Assembly (NCBI RefSeq): GCF_040256745.1
Contig: NZ_CP138335.1
Location: 1,674,001 to 1,738,000, forward strand
DNA: 64,000 nt
Direction: 5' to 3'
Origin: Scrofimicrobium sp. R131
Lineage (GTDB): Bacteria; Actinomycetota; Actinomycetes; Actinomycetales; Actinomycetaceae
The position numbers were made by a program, and so were the translations under genes. A model generated the notes under the pieces. That model searched no databases and had not been told where the DNA came from. It saw only the letters and a program-made list of their open reading frames with translations. Shown piece after piece: positions 9,858-26,739 of this stretch. Positions within the stretch are counted from its first letter, which is position 1. Every line of letters starts with the position of its first letter.

Positions 9858-9896
9858 AAAAAGGGGCCAGCCGAGACTAAAGTTCCGGCTGACCCC
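9858..9896 (-). terminator. intrinsic terminator of gatCAB
   Basis: On the minus strand an 11-bp stem (GGGGTCAGCCG with CGGCTGGCCCC, one G-U pair) is followed by TTTTT. It lies 14 bp beyond the gatB stop and ends the gatCAB transcript. Confidence 0.88.
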
Positions 9897-9910
9897 CCTC
9901 TGACCTGGGA

Positions 9911-11407
9911 TTACACGCCCAGGGTTTGGGCAATCAACTCGCGCACACGCCCGGCGTCGGCCTGCCCGCGCGTCAGCTTCATGACTCCGCCCACCAGGGC
10001 CCCGATCGCCTGCAGCTTCCCGCCGCGAATCTTCTCAACCACGTCGGGGTTCTCTGCCAGAACCTGCTCAATGGCCGCATTCAGCGCCCCGTCGTCCGAA
10101 ACGATGGCCAGACCGCGCGCCTCGGCCACCTCGGTCGGACCGCCTTCCCCGGCCAGCACGCCCTGAAGTACCTGCCGAGCCAGCTTGTCGTTCAGCTTGC
10201 CCTCATCGATCAGACCCTGCAGCTCAGCGACCTGAGCGGGGGTGACCGACAGGTCGGCCAGGGCCTGCTCCTGATCGTTGGCGAGGCGGGACAGCTCCCC
10301 CATCCACCACTTGCGGGCTGCGGCCGGGCTCGCCCCCGCCAGGGTGGTGGCCTCGATCAGATCAAGCGCTCCCGCCGAGATGACGTCGCGCATTTCCAGG
10401 GCGCTAAAGCCCCATTCGGCATTCAGCCGCTGGCGTTTGGCGAGGGGGAGCTCCGGGAGCGAAGCCCGAATCTCCTCCACCCATTCGCGGGCGGGTTGCA
10501 GCGGCACCAGATCCGGCTCCGGGAAGTAGCGGTAGTCGTCCGCATCGGACTTTTCGCGTCCGGGAGAGGTGGTCCCGTCCTCCTCGTGGAAGTGGCGGGT
10601 TTCCTGCAGAATCGACCCGCCGTCTGCCAAGATGGCCGCCTGGCGCCCCACCTCGAACCGAACCGCCCGCTCGATGGAGCGGAACGAGTTCACGTTCTTC
10701 GTTTCCGTCCGCGTTCCCAGCGGCGAGTCGGCCGTGGGACGCAGGGACACGTTGATGTCGGCGCGCACGTTGCCGCGTTCCATTCGGGCCTCGGACACGT
10801 CGATGGCGCGGAAAATGTCGCGCAGGGTCTGCACGTAGGCGGCGGCCACCTCGGCGGCGCGCTCACCCGCACCCTCAATGGGACGGGAGACGATCTCCAC
10901 CAGCGGCACGCTGGAGCGGTTGAAGTCCACCAGCGAGTATTCGGCTCCGTGGATCCGACCGTCGGCGCCGCCGATGTGCGTGTTCTTGCCCGCGTCTTCC
11001 TCCATGTGGGCCCGCTCAATTTGGACGCGGAAGATTTCGCCGTCGGACAGTTCCACATCGACCCAGCCGTTAGCTGCAATCGGCTCGTCCGACTGGGAGA
11101 TCTGGTAGGCCTTCGGCAGGTCCGGGTAGAAGTAGTTCTTCCGGGCAAACCGGCAGTACTCCGCGATTTCACAGTTGAGTGCCAACCCGATCCGGATCGC
11201 GTACTCAACCGCCTTGGCGTTGGTCACCGGCAGCGCCCCGGGCAGCCCAATAGAGACCGGGGTGATGAAGGTGTTCGGGTCCCCACCAAAAGCATTGGGA
11301 GCGCAGTCAAACATCTTGGTCTCGGTGCCCAGCTCGACGTGCACCTCGATCCCCATTACCGGGTCGAAGCGCCGAACCGCATCCTCATAGGCCATTACTT
11401 CAGTCAT
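9911..11407 (-). CDS. gatB: Asp-tRNA(Asn)/Glu-tRNA(Gln) amidotransferase subunit B
   Basis: The tRNA-binding kinase-like subunit of GatCAB, which activates misacylated Glu-tRNA(Gln) or Asp-tRNA(Asn) and receives ammonia from GatA. 498 residues, normal length. Family marks: [20 protein letters not shown] at the N-terminus, [32 protein letters not shown]-like [16 protein letters not shown], and a C-terminal helical YqeY-like tail. The ATG lies 3 bp after the gatA stop, last gene of the gatC-gatA-gatB operon. Confidence 0.97.
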   Translation of the reverse strand: MTEVMAYEDAVRRFDPVMGIEVHVELGTETKMFDCAPNAFGGDPNTFITPVSIGLPGALPVTNAKAVEYAIRIGLALNCEIAEYCRFARKNYFYPDLPKAYQISQSDEPIAANGWVDVELSDGEIFRVQIERAHMEEDAGKNTHIGGADGRIHGAEYSLVDFNRSSVPLVEIVSRPIEGAGERAAEVAAAYVQTLRDIFRAIDVSEARMERGNVRADINVSLRPTADSPLGTRTETKNVNSFRSIERAVRFEVGRQAAILADGGSILQETRHFHEEDGTTSPGREKSDADDYRYFPEPDLVPLQPAREWVEEIRASLPELPLAKRQRLNAEWGFSALEMRDVISAGALDLIEATTLAGASPAAARKWWMGELSRLANDQEQALADLSVTPAQVAELQGLIDEGKLNDKLARQVLQGVLAGEGGPTEVAEARGLAIVSDDGALNAAIEQVLAENPDVVEKIRGGKLQAIGALVGGVMKLTRGQADAGRVRELIAQTLGV

Positions 11408-11410
11408 TGG

Positions 11411-12931
11411 TTACTCTCCTTCGCCTACGTTGGCGCTCCAGTCGGCCGCTGGGCAGTGAGCGGAAATATCCTCAGACAGGTCCTCAACCAGCTGAGCCAC
11501 CCGGTACATCAGGGCATCCTCCTTGGCGGGGGCAACCACCTGGAAGCCAACCGGCAGGCCCTCTTCCGTCCGGCCGTTCGGGACGGACAGGGCCGGCACC
11601 CCGGCCATGTTGGCCGGCACGGTAGCGGCATCGTTCAGGTACATGGCCAGCGGGTTGTCGATCCGCTCCCCAATGTGGAAGGCGGGGGTCGGGGTCGAGG
11701 GGGAAACCAGGACGTCACACTCGGCGAACACCCGGTCAAAGTCGCGCTGAATCAGGGTCCGAACCTTCTGGGCCGCCCCGTAGTACGAGTCGTAGTAGCC
11801 CGCTGAAAGCACGTGGGTTCCCAGGATGATCCGGCGCTTCACCTCGTCGCCAAACCCGGCTTCGCGGGTTGCGGCCATTACCGATTCCGCGGTGACCGGG
11901 CCGTCGGTGGGCTCAACCCGCAGGCCGTAGCGCATCCCGTCGAAGCGAGCCAGGTTCGAGGACGCTTCCGCGGGCATGATCAGGTAGTAGGCGGCCATGG
12001 CGTAGTCGAACGAGGGGCAGGAGACCTCGATGATCTCCGCTCCGGCGGCGCGGAGCTGGTCCACGGTCCGCTCGAACGCGGCCAGCACCGGGGCGTCGTA
12101 GCCTTCGCCGGAGAGTTCCTTGACAATTCCGATCCGCAGGCCGGAGGCATCCCGGTTCGCCCGGGCCTGCTCGGCCGCGGCCGCTACCGCCGGAACCGGC
12201 TCGGGCAGCGAGGTGGAATCCAGGTGGTCGTGTCCGCCGATCAGCTCCTGGAGGGCGGCCGCATCGGCCACATTCCGGGCAACGGGACCGATCTGGTCCA
12301 GCGAGGACGCCATCGCCACCAGGCCGTAGCGGGACACCCCACCGTAGGTGGGCTTGACCCCGACGGTGCCGGTGAAGGCGCCCGGTTGGCGAATCGAGCC
12401 GCCCGTGTCCGAACCCAGCGCCAACGGGGCCAGATAGGCGGCCACCGCAGCGGCCGAGCCGCCACCAGAGCCACCGGGGATCCGCTCGGGATCCCAAGGA
12501 TTGCGGGTCACCCCAAAAGCCGAGTGCTCGGTGGAAGAACCCATGGCGAACTCGTCCAGGTTCGTCTTGCCCAGGATCGGCAGGCCCGCCGCACGCAGCT
12601 TGGTGACAACGGTGGCGTCGTAGGGCGGGATCCACCCGGCCAGGATCCGGGACGAGCAGGTGGTCTCCAGCCCGTGGGTGACAATGTTGTCCTTGACGGC
12701 AATCGGCACGCCCGCCAGCGGGTGCAGCTCTTCGCCGGCAGCCCGGCGTCGATCCACTTCCGCCGCCTGTGCCAGCGCGCCCGCCTCGTCCACGGTGATG
12801 AAAGCGTTCAGGTAACCGTTCAGCTCGCCAATTCGATCCAGGCAGGCCTGGGTCAGCTCAACCGAGGTGATGGTGCCGGCCCGCAGCTTGGCGGCCAACT
12901 CGAGGGCAGATTCTTTCAGCAGCGGGTTCAT
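11411..12931 (-). CDS. gatA: Asp-tRNA(Asn)/Glu-tRNA(Gln) amidotransferase subunit A
   Basis: The amidase subunit that releases ammonia from glutamine for GatB. The amidase signature with the Ser-cisSer-Lys triad is clear: AVKDNIVT (catalytic Lys), [15 protein letters not shown] and [11 protein letters not shown]. 506 residues is standard. Its ATG overlaps the gatC stop by one base (TGATG), indicating translational coupling, and gatB begins 3 bp after its stop. Confidence 0.97.
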   Translation of the reverse strand: MNPLLKESALELAAKLRAGTITSVELTQACLDRIGELNGYLNAFITVDEAGALAQAAEVDRRRAAGEELHPLAGVPIAVKDNIVTHGLETTCSSRILAGWIPPYDATVVTKLRAAGLPILGKTNLDEFAMGSSTEHSAFGVTRNPWDPERIPGGSGGGSAAAVAAYLAPLALGSDTGGSIRQPGAFTGTVGVKPTYGGVSRYGLVAMASSLDQIGPVARNVADAAALQELIGGHDHLDSTSLPEPVPAVAAAAEQARANRDASGLRIGIVKELSGEGYDAPVLAAFERTVDQLRAAGAEIIEVSCPSFDYAMAAYYLIMPAEASSNLARFDGMRYGLRVEPTDGPVTAESVMAATREAGFGDEVKRRIILGTHVLSAGYYDSYYGAAQKVRTLIQRDFDRVFAECDVLVSPSTPTPAFHIGERIDNPLAMYLNDAATVPANMAGVPALSVPNGRTEEGLPVGFQVVAPAKEDALMYRVAQLVEDLSEDISAHCPAADWSANVGEGE

Positions 12932-13227
12932 CAGTCTTCCTCCAACATCTGCGGGACCATGAACTGGCCGGCTTCCGAGGCGGGGGCGGCCGCCAGCACC
13001 TCGTCCCGGTTCAGCACCGGACCGCGCACATCGGCGCGCATCACGTTGGTCAGGGGCAGCGGGTGCGAGGTGGCAGGGAGGTCATCCGTGGCCACTTCGG
13101 ACACTTTGTCGATGGCGGAAGTGATCACATCTAGCTCACCGGCTAGACGCTCGATTTCTTCCTCCGTTAGGGCAATGCGGGCCAACTGGGCCACGCGCGC
13201 GACTTCATCAGCGGAGAATTTTGACAT
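12931..13227 (-). CDS. gatC: Asp-tRNA(Asn)/Glu-tRNA(Gln) amidotransferase subunit C
   Basis: The small belt-like subunit that wraps GatA and GatB; 98 residues, typical. [20 protein letters not shown] is the standard N-terminus. A longer ORF upstream is rejected: this ATG has TAGAAT (13240-13235) 7 nt upstream, as expected of a leaderless message, and the upstream extension has no family similarity. First gene of gatCAB. Confidence 0.95.
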   Translation of the reverse strand: MSKFSADEVARVAQLARIALTEEEIERLAGELDVITSAIDKVSEVATDDLPATSHPLPLTNVMRADVRGPVLNRDEVLAAAPASEAGQFMVPQMLEED

Positions 13228-13360
13228 GACCGTTATTCTAGTCCCCCACCGCGCGGCCACGGAATCGTGTTCGTCACCGCCCCAACCACCCACCTGACCA
13301 GGGAGAACCTGGCCTGAGTATCTGCGGGCGAAGCTGGGGCTTTGACCCTAAACTGTGGTC

Positions 13361-20019
<6,659 letters not shown>

Positions 20020-20173
20020 CCCGGGACCTAAGTCCATCCCGTTTCTGAGCAATTGCTTAAGCCATTTCACATTGGAATCCCCTTGCCCAAGTGATGATCG
20101 TCAACCAAACTTGAAGGCAATCAATCAACTACTGCCGCGAACTAACCTGCGTGGCCAACCGAGGAGCCTGCCG

Positions 20174-20422
20174 ATGGACTGGCGTAGCAAAGCTGCGTGT
20201 TTAAGTGTTGACCCTGAGCTGTTTTTCCCGATCGGAAACACAGGGCCAGCAATCGCTCAGGCTGCCGAAGCAAAACGTGTCTGCGCCACCTGCGAGGTGC
20301 AGGAAGTGTGCCTCCAGTGGGCCATCTCGAACAATCAGGATGCCGGCGTTTGGGGCGGCATGAGTGAAGACGAGCGGCGCGCACTGAAGCGGCGCGCAGC
20401 CCGGGCCCGGCGCAACTCCTAG
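20174..20422 (+). CDS. whiB1: WhiB1/WblE-type iron-sulfur transcription factor
   Basis: 82 residues beginning MDWRSKAACLSVDPELFFPI. The four cluster-binding cysteines are C9, C37, C40 and C46, followed by the GVWGG turn and the basic C-terminus SEDERRALKRRAARARR that contacts DNA. The sequence is close to mycobacterial WhiB1, an NO-responsive [4Fe-4S] regulator. GAGGAG lies 7 nt before this ATG, so the longer upstream reading is rejected. It is convergent to a pdtaS-like kinase across a shared terminator, the same arrangement as whiB1 and pdtaS in Mycobacterium tuberculosis. Confidence 0.92.
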   Translation: MDWRSKAACLSVDPELFFPIGNTGPAIAQAAEAKRVCATCEVQEVCLQWAISNNQDAGVWGGMSEDERRALKRRAARARRNS

Positions 20423-20453
20423 TTTGCGGCTCGCCCATCCCTAACAGCAGTGA

Positions 20454-20481
20454 GAAAGCCGGTCCTTCGGGGCCGGCTTTC
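20454..20481 (+). terminator. bidirectional terminator between whiB1 and pdtaS
   Basis: A 12-bp stem (GAAAGCCGGTCC, GGGCCGGCTTTC with one G-U pair) capped by a TTCG tetraloop. The stem ends are A/T-rich on both sides, so it can end both convergent genes. Confidence 0.92.
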
Positions 20482-20492
20482 TTCGTCTCTAC

Positions 20493-21953
20493 CTAGCCCC
20501 GTTCGACGTTCAGGCGCAGGGTCACCACCGTGCCCCCATCGGGACCCGGATCCCAACTGATGTCCCCTTTGAGTTCGCCGGTGACCATCATGTTGACGAT
20601 TTGAGTGCCCAACCCTCCCAGGGCTGAACCCTCCGTCATCCCCACCCCGTTGTCGGCCACCACGACGCAGAGGTCGTCCCCGCACCGCTCCGCCGAAATC
20701 GTGATCTCACCGCCCCGGTCCGGGAAACCGTGCTCTACCGAGTTAGTCACCAACTCGGTCAGGACCGTGGCCAGGGCCGCGGCCGCGTCGGCGGGTACCA
20801 GTCCGAACTTGCCGGTGACCTGCACGTCGACGTGATGAGAGGTGGAGGCCACCCCGGCCGCCATCCGCAGGATCGACTCGGCCACGTCGTCGAACGGCAC
20901 AATCTCGTCCACGTTGTGGCTCAGCGCCTCGTGAATGGTGGCAATGGCCTCCACCCGGCGCCCCGCCTCGTACAGCGCCTGCTTCACTTCGGGTGAGTCC
21001 GATCGGCGCGACTGCATCCGCAGCAGCGCGGAAACCGTCTGCAGGTTGTTCTTCACCCGGTGGTGAATCTCCCGGATGGTGGCGTCCTTGGTCATCAGCT
21101 CCTGCTCGCGCCGGGCCGTTTCGGTAATGTCGCGGGTCAGCAGGACCGCACCCACGCGCCGCCCACTGCGGGTCAGCGGCAGCGCCCGCATGGCGATGGT
21201 CGCGCCGTGGCCCTCCACCTCAACCACCCAGGAGGCCCGCCCCATGGCCACAACCGCCAGCGTCTCGTCCACATTGTGATGGTTTCGAATCACCGAGGTC
21301 AGGTGCTCGGCCAGCACCTTGCCCTCCAGGTGGGGACCCACCCCCAGCCGGCGCATGCACGAGTTGGCGTTCGGAGTGGCCTCCAGCACCGCCCCATCGG
21401 CGCTGAGCAGGATCGCCCCGTCGTTGACCCGGGGTCCCCCGCGCGAAGCCATCGAAGGGCTGGACTCGTAGGGGTATTCGCCCAGGGTGATCATCTCGCA
21501 GAGCGCGTCGGCCGCCTGCGTGGTCCACTTGGCATGATTGGAGGAGTTCCCAAACGAAGAGAAGTTCCCCTCCCGGCTCAGGACAGCGATAATCCGCTCC
21601 TGATGCGCGATCGGAATGTATGAAGCAGACAGCGAGTACGACCCGGCCCACCGGATGTCGTTCGACTGGACGATCCGCCCGGAAGTAAAAGCTTCCCCCA
21701 GCATCTCGGCCCTGGTGGCGGGCGCGTGCAGCCCAACAATGTCATCCAGGTGAACGGTGGAGGAGGTGCCGGAACGGCACAGGGCCACCGCGACGAAACC
21801 GCCGTCGGAGTCGGGGAGCCAGAGCACCAGGTCGGAAGCAGCCAGGTCAGCCAGCACCTGCCAGTCCGCCATCAGCAGGTGCAGCCAATCCAGGTCGGCC
21901 TGTCCCAACTGCAGGGACGAGGATCGCTCCACTAATTCACCGAGGGTTCGCAT
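20493..21953 (-). CDS. pdtaS: PdtaS-type sensor histidine kinase
   Basis: A soluble 486-residue kinase: an N-terminal GAF-like domain (about 10-160), a PAS domain (about 175-285), a HisKA_2 phosphoacceptor helix IREIHHRVKNNLQTVSALLR (H297/H298), and an HATPase domain with the N box ELVTNSVEHGF and the G box VVADNGVGMTEGSALGGLG. There is no membrane helix. In M. tuberculosis PdtaS pairs with the ANTAR-domain antiterminator PdtaR and is convergent to whiB1, as here. PdtaR is not in this window. GGGAG sits 3 nt before the ATG. Confidence 0.9.
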   Translation of the reverse strand: MRTLGELVERSSSLQLGQADLDWLHLLMADWQVLADLAASDLVLWLPDSDGGFVAVALCRSGTSSTVHLDDIVGLHAPATRAEMLGEAFTSGRIVQSNDIRWAGSYSLSASYIPIAHQERIIAVLSREGNFSSFGNSSNHAKWTTQAADALCEMITLGEYPYESSPSMASRGGPRVNDGAILLSADGAVLEATPNANSCMRRLGVGPHLEGKVLAEHLTSVIRNHHNVDETLAVVAMGRASWVVEVEGHGATIAMRALPLTRSGRRVGAVLLTRDITETARREQELMTKDATIREIHHRVKNNLQTVSALLRMQSRRSDSPEVKQALYEAGRRVEAIATIHEALSHNVDEIVPFDDVAESILRMAAGVASTSHHVDVQVTGKFGLVPADAAAALATVLTELVTNSVEHGFPDRGGEITISAERCGDDLCVVVADNGVGMTEGSALGGLGTQIVNMMVTGELKGDISWDPGPDGGTVVTLRLNVERG

Positions 21954-22010
21954 GCTCCCAGCTTAGTGGGCGCGCCAACCTCCGCCCAAGCGGACCGGTA
22001 GGCTGGGATT

Positions 22011-23483
22011 ATGAGACTCACAGTTGACGACAGCTTCGATCCGATTCCTTCTCTCTCGCACCTGCCCACCGTCGGGGTCACCGCCGCCGCTTCCGGCACC
22101 GAACCCGAGGCGCACCTGGTCCAGGCGGAGGCCCCCCTGCCCGCCGGCGCCCCCACCTGGGAGGAGTTGGCACAGGTTGGGTTCGAAGGCAAAGCGGGCC
22201 AGCGAGTGCTGCTGCCGGGTCAGCCGCTGCGAGTTCTGGTGGGAATCGACGAGTTCAGCTCGGCCGCGCTGCGGGATGCGGGCGCCACTGCCGCCAGCGC
22301 CGTCCCCCAGTCCACCAACCTGACGGTGCACCTGCCCGCGGCCATCAACCAGGCCATTCCCTCCGACCGGGCTCAACTGGTCCAGGCGCTAGCCGAGGGA
22401 GTCCTGCTAGCCCGCTACCGCTACACCCCGCTGAAGTCGGCCGACGAGTCGCCGGCTTTTGCCCACCTGACTTTGGTGTCCGACCAGCCCGAGGTGGCCG
22501 AGGCGGCCCGGCGCGGGGCGGTCATGGCCCGAACCACGAACCTGGCTCGCGATCTGGCCAACACCCCGCCGCGCCACCTCAATGCGGACCGGCTCGGCGC
22601 GGTGGCGGAGCGGCTCGGCCACAAGTTTGGGCTGACCGTGGAGGTGTTTGGGCCGGAGCAACTGGCCGACCTGGGCCTCGGCGGGCTGCTTGGCGTCAAC
22701 GCCGGCAGTGTGGAGGAGCCCCGGATGATCAAAGTCAGCTACCGGGCCGGCGAGCGTCAACTAGCCCTGGTGGGGAAAGGCATCACCTACGATTCTGGCG
22801 GCTTGAGCCTGAAGCCGTCCAACCCGATGCACGCCCTGATGAAGTCCGACATGCTGGGGGCCGGCGCGATCCTGGCTGCGATGACTGCCCTTGCCGACCT
22901 GGAGGTCGACACTTCGGTCACCGCCTGGCTCATGTGCACGGACAACATGCCTTCGGGCAGTTCCACCAAGTTGGGCGACGTCCTCACCATTCGCGGCGGA
23001 ACCACCGTCGAGGTGAAGAACACCGACGCGGAGGGTCGCCTGGTGCTGGCCGACGGTCTGGTATTGGCCGCCGAAAGCTCCCCGGACGCCATCGTCGACG
23101 TGGCCACGTTGACCGGCGCGGCGCTGGCCGCCCTCGGGCCGCGGTCGGCGGCACTGTTCGCCAACGACGACCACCTCGCCCACCTGGTGGAGGCGGCGGC
23201 CGCCAGCACCGATGAGACGGTTTGGCGCCTGCCGCTGGATGCGCGCTACCGCGACCAGCTCAAATCGCACGTGGCGGACCTGTCCAACATCGGCGGGTCG
23301 TACGGCGGCGCGATCCTGGCCGCTCTGTTCCTGAACGAGTTCGTCGGCGAGGTGCCCTGGGCTCACGTGGACATCGCCGGCCCCATGTACTCGGATCAGG
23401 ATGACCTGTGGCGGGTCACCGGTTCCACCGGTTTCTCCGCTCGACTGCTGGTGGAGCTGGCACAGACTTTCACCACCCACTGA
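22011..23483 (+). CDS. pepA: leucyl aminopeptidase (M17)
   Basis: A 490-residue cytosolic two-metal aminopeptidase. The M17 signature NTDAEGRLVLADGL is complete, and the metal/catalytic stretch GKGITYDSGGLSLKP with the following MKSDMLGAG is present. The N-terminal third (about 1-160) is the regulatory/oligomer domain. The start is placed by TAGGCT (21999-22004), exactly 6 nt before the ATG, with no Shine-Dalgarno sequence. It diverges from pdtaS over only 57 bp. Confidence 0.95.
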   Translation: MRLTVDDSFDPIPSLSHLPTVGVTAAASGTEPEAHLVQAEAPLPAGAPTWEELAQVGFEGKAGQRVLLPGQPLRVLVGIDEFSSAALRDAGATAASAVPQSTNLTVHLPAAINQAIPSDRAQLVQALAEGVLLARYRYTPLKSADESPAFAHLTLVSDQPEVAEAARRGAVMARTTNLARDLANTPPRHLNADRLGAVAERLGHKFGLTVEVFGPEQLADLGLGGLLGVNAGSVEEPRMIKVSYRAGERQLALVGKGITYDSGGLSLKPSNPMHALMKSDMLGAGAILAAMTALADLEVDTSVTAWLMCTDNMPSGSSTKLGDVLTIRGGTTVEVKNTDAEGRLVLADGLVLAAESSPDAIVDVATLTGAALAALGPRSAALFANDDHLAHLVEAAAASTDETVWRLPLDARYRDQLKSHVADLSNIGGSYGGAILAALFLNEFVGEVPWAHVDIAGPMYSDQDDLWRVTGSTGFSARLLVELAQTFTTH

Positions 23484-23536
23484 CCCCAGACCCTGGGTAG
23501 AATCGATGCACGCAGGTCCAACGGGAGGAAAACTCA

Positions 23537-24028
23537 GTGCAATTCAGCGAAAAATATGAGTATCCAGCGGGTTTTGACCAAATCTGGGAGATGTACGCGG
23601 ACCCCGAGTTCCACGCTCAGCGCCTGTCGGCTGCCCAGTTGGAGGAGGCAACCGTCAACGCGCACCTGGACGGCGACGACCTGACGGTTGAGCTTCGCGG
23701 CCAGGTCTCCCCGGAGGCCATTCCCGCCCAGGTGAGCCGGTTTGTCAAGGGACGACTGAGCCTGTCCCTGACGGAAACTTGGCATCGGACCGGCTCGGAA
23801 GCGACCGGACGGATGACGGTTGACATTTCCGGGGCTCCGGTCAAGATTGGGGCCGAGCTGGCCCTCACTTCCCCGGCTGCCGCCCTGACCGAGCGCGCCA
23901 TGACCGGCGACCTGAAAGTCTCCATTCCCCTGCTAGGCCCCCGCCTCGAAAAAGAGGCTATGCGCTTCATTCCGATGCTGGTCAACGCCGAGTTGTCAGC
24001 CGCCGAAGCCTGGCTCAGTTCCCACTAG
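23537..24028 (+). CDS. DUF2505 family protein
   Basis: 163 residues matching the actinobacterial DUF2505 family, a START/SRPBCC-like lipid-binding fold by prediction: MQFSEKYEYPAGFDQIWEMY is its usual beginning. GTG start with GGGAGGA 7 nt upstream. It begins a closely spaced run (DUF2505, OsmC, thyA, folA, HAD). Function not established. Confidence 0.82.
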   Translation: MQFSEKYEYPAGFDQIWEMYADPEFHAQRLSAAQLEEATVNAHLDGDDLTVELRGQVSPEAIPAQVSRFVKGRLSLSLTETWHRTGSEATGRMTVDISGAPVKIGAELALTSPAAALTERAMTGDLKVSIPLLGPRLEKEAMRFIPMLVNAELSAAEAWLSSH

Positions 24029-24053
24029 TCACCGACCCGAAAAAGGAGCAGCA

Positions 24054-24476
24054 GTGAGCGATAGCAACACCCCCACCGGACTATTTATTGAGCGAGTGGG
24101 CACCCGTCAGTACGCGGGGACCAACGATCGCGGCGCGACCATTTCGATCGGGCACGGCGAGGGACAGTGGAGCCCGGGAGAGCTGCTGAAGCTGGCGCTC
24201 CTGGGGTGCAACGCCATGTCGGCCGACTCGCGGTTGGCCCGAAGCCTGGGCGAGGACTTCCAGATGGGCGCCGTGGTGGACGCGGTCTACAACAAGGATG
24301 AGGATCGGTACGAGTCGATGTCGGTTGAGCTCATCCCCGAGTTCGGCGACGCGGACGAGGAAACGGTAGCCAAGGCGAAGAAGTACGGCCTGCTTGGAAT
24401 TGACCGCTACTGCACGGTCGGACACACCCTGGACCACGTGGTTCCCCACACTGCCACCATCACCAAAGAGGACTAG
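24054..24476 (+). CDS. OsmC/Ohr-family peroxide-reducing protein
   Basis: 140 residues of the OsmC fold with the two conserved cysteines in place, C52 (LLGCNAM) and C120 (RYCTVGHTL). These form the thiol pair that reduces organic or fatty-acid hydroperoxides in characterised members. GTG start with AAGGAG 6 nt upstream. It lies 25 bp after DUF2505 and 2 bp before thyA, so it is in that operon. Whether it is an OsmC or a YhfA-like subtype cannot be settled by eye. Confidence 0.85.
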
Positions 24477-24478
24477 GC

Positions 24479-25279
24479 ATGAGCCCCGACCGGCAATACG
24501 AAGATCTGCTGGCCGACGTTTTGGCCCACGGCACCCGGAAGGAAGACCGGACCGGTACCGGCACCCTGTCGGTGTTTGGGCGCCAGCTGCGCTACGACCT
24601 GTCCGCCGGGTTTCCCGTCATCACCACCAAACGGGTTCACCTTAAGTCCGTGATTGGGGAGTTGCTCTGGTTCCTGCGGGGCGACTCAAACGTTTGCTGG
24701 TTGCAGGAGCACGGGATCCGGATCTGGAACGAGTGGGCCGACGAGAACGGCGACTTGGGCCCGGTTTACGGCGTGCAGTGGCGCTCCTGGCTCGGGGCTG
24801 ACGGGGAAACCATCGACCAGCTGAGCGAGGTGCTGGACACCCTGCGCACGAACCCGGATTCGCGCCGAATGATCGTGTCGGCCTGGAACGTGGGCCAGCT
24901 GTCCCAGATGGCCCTGCAGCCGTGCCACGCCTTCTTCCAGCTGTACGTGGCTGACGGGAAGCTGTCCCTGCAGCTGTATCAGCGCAGTGCCGACCTGTTC
25001 CTCGGGGTGCCCTTCAACATCACCTCCTACGCGCTGCTCACCCACCTGCTGGCCGCCCAGGCCAACCTCGAAGTGGGCGACTTTATTTGGACCGGGGGCG
25101 ACTGCCACATCTACCTAAACCATCTGGATCAGGTGCGGGAGCAGCTCTCCCGCGACCCCTACCCGTTCCCCCAGCTGCAACTGGCCCAGGCACCGTCGCT
25201 GTTTGACTACGACTTCGACGATATCGAGGTGGTCAACTACCAGCATCACCCCGCCATCAAAGGGGCGGTGGCGGTATGA
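24479..25279 (+). CDS. thyA: thymidylate synthase
   Basis: Converts dUMP to dTMP with methylene-tetrahydrofolate. 266 residues, matching the short bacterial ThyA. The active-site cysteine is in [12 protein letters not shown], and [14 protein letters not shown] is the nucleotide-binding signature. It overlaps folA by 4 bp (ATGA), a common pairing because DHFR recycles the dihydrofolate that ThyA makes. Confidence 0.98.
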
Positions 25280-25815
25280 GGTTCGCGTCCATTTGGGCCC
25301 AGGATCACCGCGGGGTGATCGGTTCCGGCACCGCCATGCTGTGGCGCGTCCCCGCCGATTCGCGGTTCTTTCGCCAGATGACGATCGGCTCTCCGGTGAT
25401 CATGGGCCGCGCATCCTGGGAGGTGCTCGGTGAGCCCCTGCCCCAGCGAGTTAACATCATCGTCACCTCCCAGCCGGACTACCGGGCCGAGGGAGGCGTG
25501 GTCGTCCACTCGTTGGACGAGGCGTTTGAGCGGGGCCGGGCCGAGGCGGCTCGCCTGGGCTCGGACGTGGTGTGGGTTGCGGGCGGCGCAAGGATCTACC
25601 GCGAAACGATGGATCGGGTCGACGAGCTGGTTGTTTCTCAGCTGGACCTGACCGTGCCCGGCGAACTGGCCGATTTGGCTCACGTCCCGCCGGTGGATGA
25701 GCGCACCTGGCAGGTGGATCCCACCAGGTCTGACCCGGATTGGCGCGAACAGTCAGGGGATGCGCGGTGGAAGGTGATCACCTACGTGCGCCGGCCGAGC
25801 GAGCCCAATGACTGA
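25276..25815 (+). CDS. folA: dihydrofolate reductase
   Basis: NADPH-dependent reduction of dihydrofolate. 179 residues with [20 protein letters not shown] at the N-terminus, the [10 protein letters not shown] turn, and [16 protein letters not shown] near the cofactor site. It overlaps thyA by 4 bp and the HAD gene by 8 bp, so all three are translated together. Confidence 0.95.
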
Positions 25816-26617
25816 ACCGTATTTTCCTCCCGGCGCCCAGGTGCGCCTGGTGGCCTGCGACATGGACGGCACCCTGCTGGACGGCAATGGCGAGTTGCCC
25901 CCTCAGTTTTGGCCGCTCCTGGCCCGGCTCGAAGACCGGGGTCTGGTATTTGTCCCGGCCAGTGGCCGCCAGTACGCTGCTTTGACGCGCATTTTTCCCG
26001 CCGATGAGCTCGGTTTCATCGCGGAGAACGGTAACTACGTGGTCCTGCAGGAAGAGGAAGTTTTCGCCGCCGTTTTGGATCGCTCCCTGGTGGACGAGGT
26101 GGTGCTCCGGTTTCGGGGGGACGCGGGCCGGGACGCGGGCGTGGTTGCCTGCGGGAAAACCACCGCCTACGTGGAACGTTCGGATCGGGCTTTCCTGGAC
26201 GAAGCTGGGAAATATTACGCCAACCTGGAAGTGGTGGAGCGGCTGGACCGGGTGGAGGCTGACTTCGTTAAGGTTTCCGTTTTTGACTTCAACTCATCCC
26301 AAACGACCTACGACCGCCTCGTCGACCTGAGCCAGCAATCCCAGGTGGTGCTGTCCTCCCCCCACTGGGTGGATCTGATGCGCCCGGGTGTGACCAAGGG
26401 GACCGGTCTGCGAGAGTTGCAGCGCCGCCTCGGGATCGGCCCCGACCAGACGGCCGTCTTTGGGGACTTCCACAATGATTTGCCGATGTTTGCCGAAGCC
26501 GACTACACCTTCGCCGTCGCCAACGGGCACGCTGATGTGCGCGCGGCCGCCCGGCGGGTGATCCCCTCCAACCGCGAGGGCGGAGTCCTCGACGTGCTGG
26601 CCACCCTGGCCGAATAG
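25808..26617 (+). CDS. Cof-type HAD hydrolase
   Basis: 269 residues of the HAD superfamily, C2B cap (Cof/YidA/SupH group), which are sugar-phosphate or FMN phosphatases. Motif I is DMDGTLLD (nucleophile Asp), motif II is in FVPASGRQYA, motif III Lys is in GVTKGTGL, and motif IV is GDFHNDLPM. It overlaps folA by 8 bp at the end of the operon. Substrate unknown. Confidence 0.9.
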   Translation: MTEPYFPPGAQVRLVACDMDGTLLDGNGELPPQFWPLLARLEDRGLVFVPASGRQYAALTRIFPADELGFIAENGNYVVLQEEEVFAAVLDRSLVDEVVLRFRGDAGRDAGVVACGKTTAYVERSDRAFLDEAGKYYANLEVVERLDRVEADFVKVSVFDFNSSQTTYDRLVDLSQQSQVVLSSPHWVDLMRPGVTKGTGLRELQRRLGIGPDQTAVFGDFHNDLPMFAEADYTFAVANGHADVRAAARRVIPSNREGGVLDVLATLAE

Positions 26618-26633
26618 CTGAACTGGCCGGGTT

Positions 26634-26674
26634 CGGCGGCGGTTCCGGCGCAGGTCCGGCGGCGGTTCCGGCGC
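26634..26674. repeat. short GC-rich direct repeat
   Basis: CGGCGGCGGTTCCGGCGC occurs twice, at 26634-26651 and 26657-26674, just after the HAD stop. It lies in the 122-bp gap before cimA. No T-tract follows, so I do not call it a terminator. Confidence 0.6.
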
Positions 26675-26739
26675 CCGAGCAACAACCGATAAATGGACAC
26701 TCTCGGCACGGTCCCGGGCGATCGGCCACACTACTAGGC

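Noticed and set aside
26634-26674. Terminator before cimA
   Set aside because: The repeats are direct rather than inverted and no T-tract follows.
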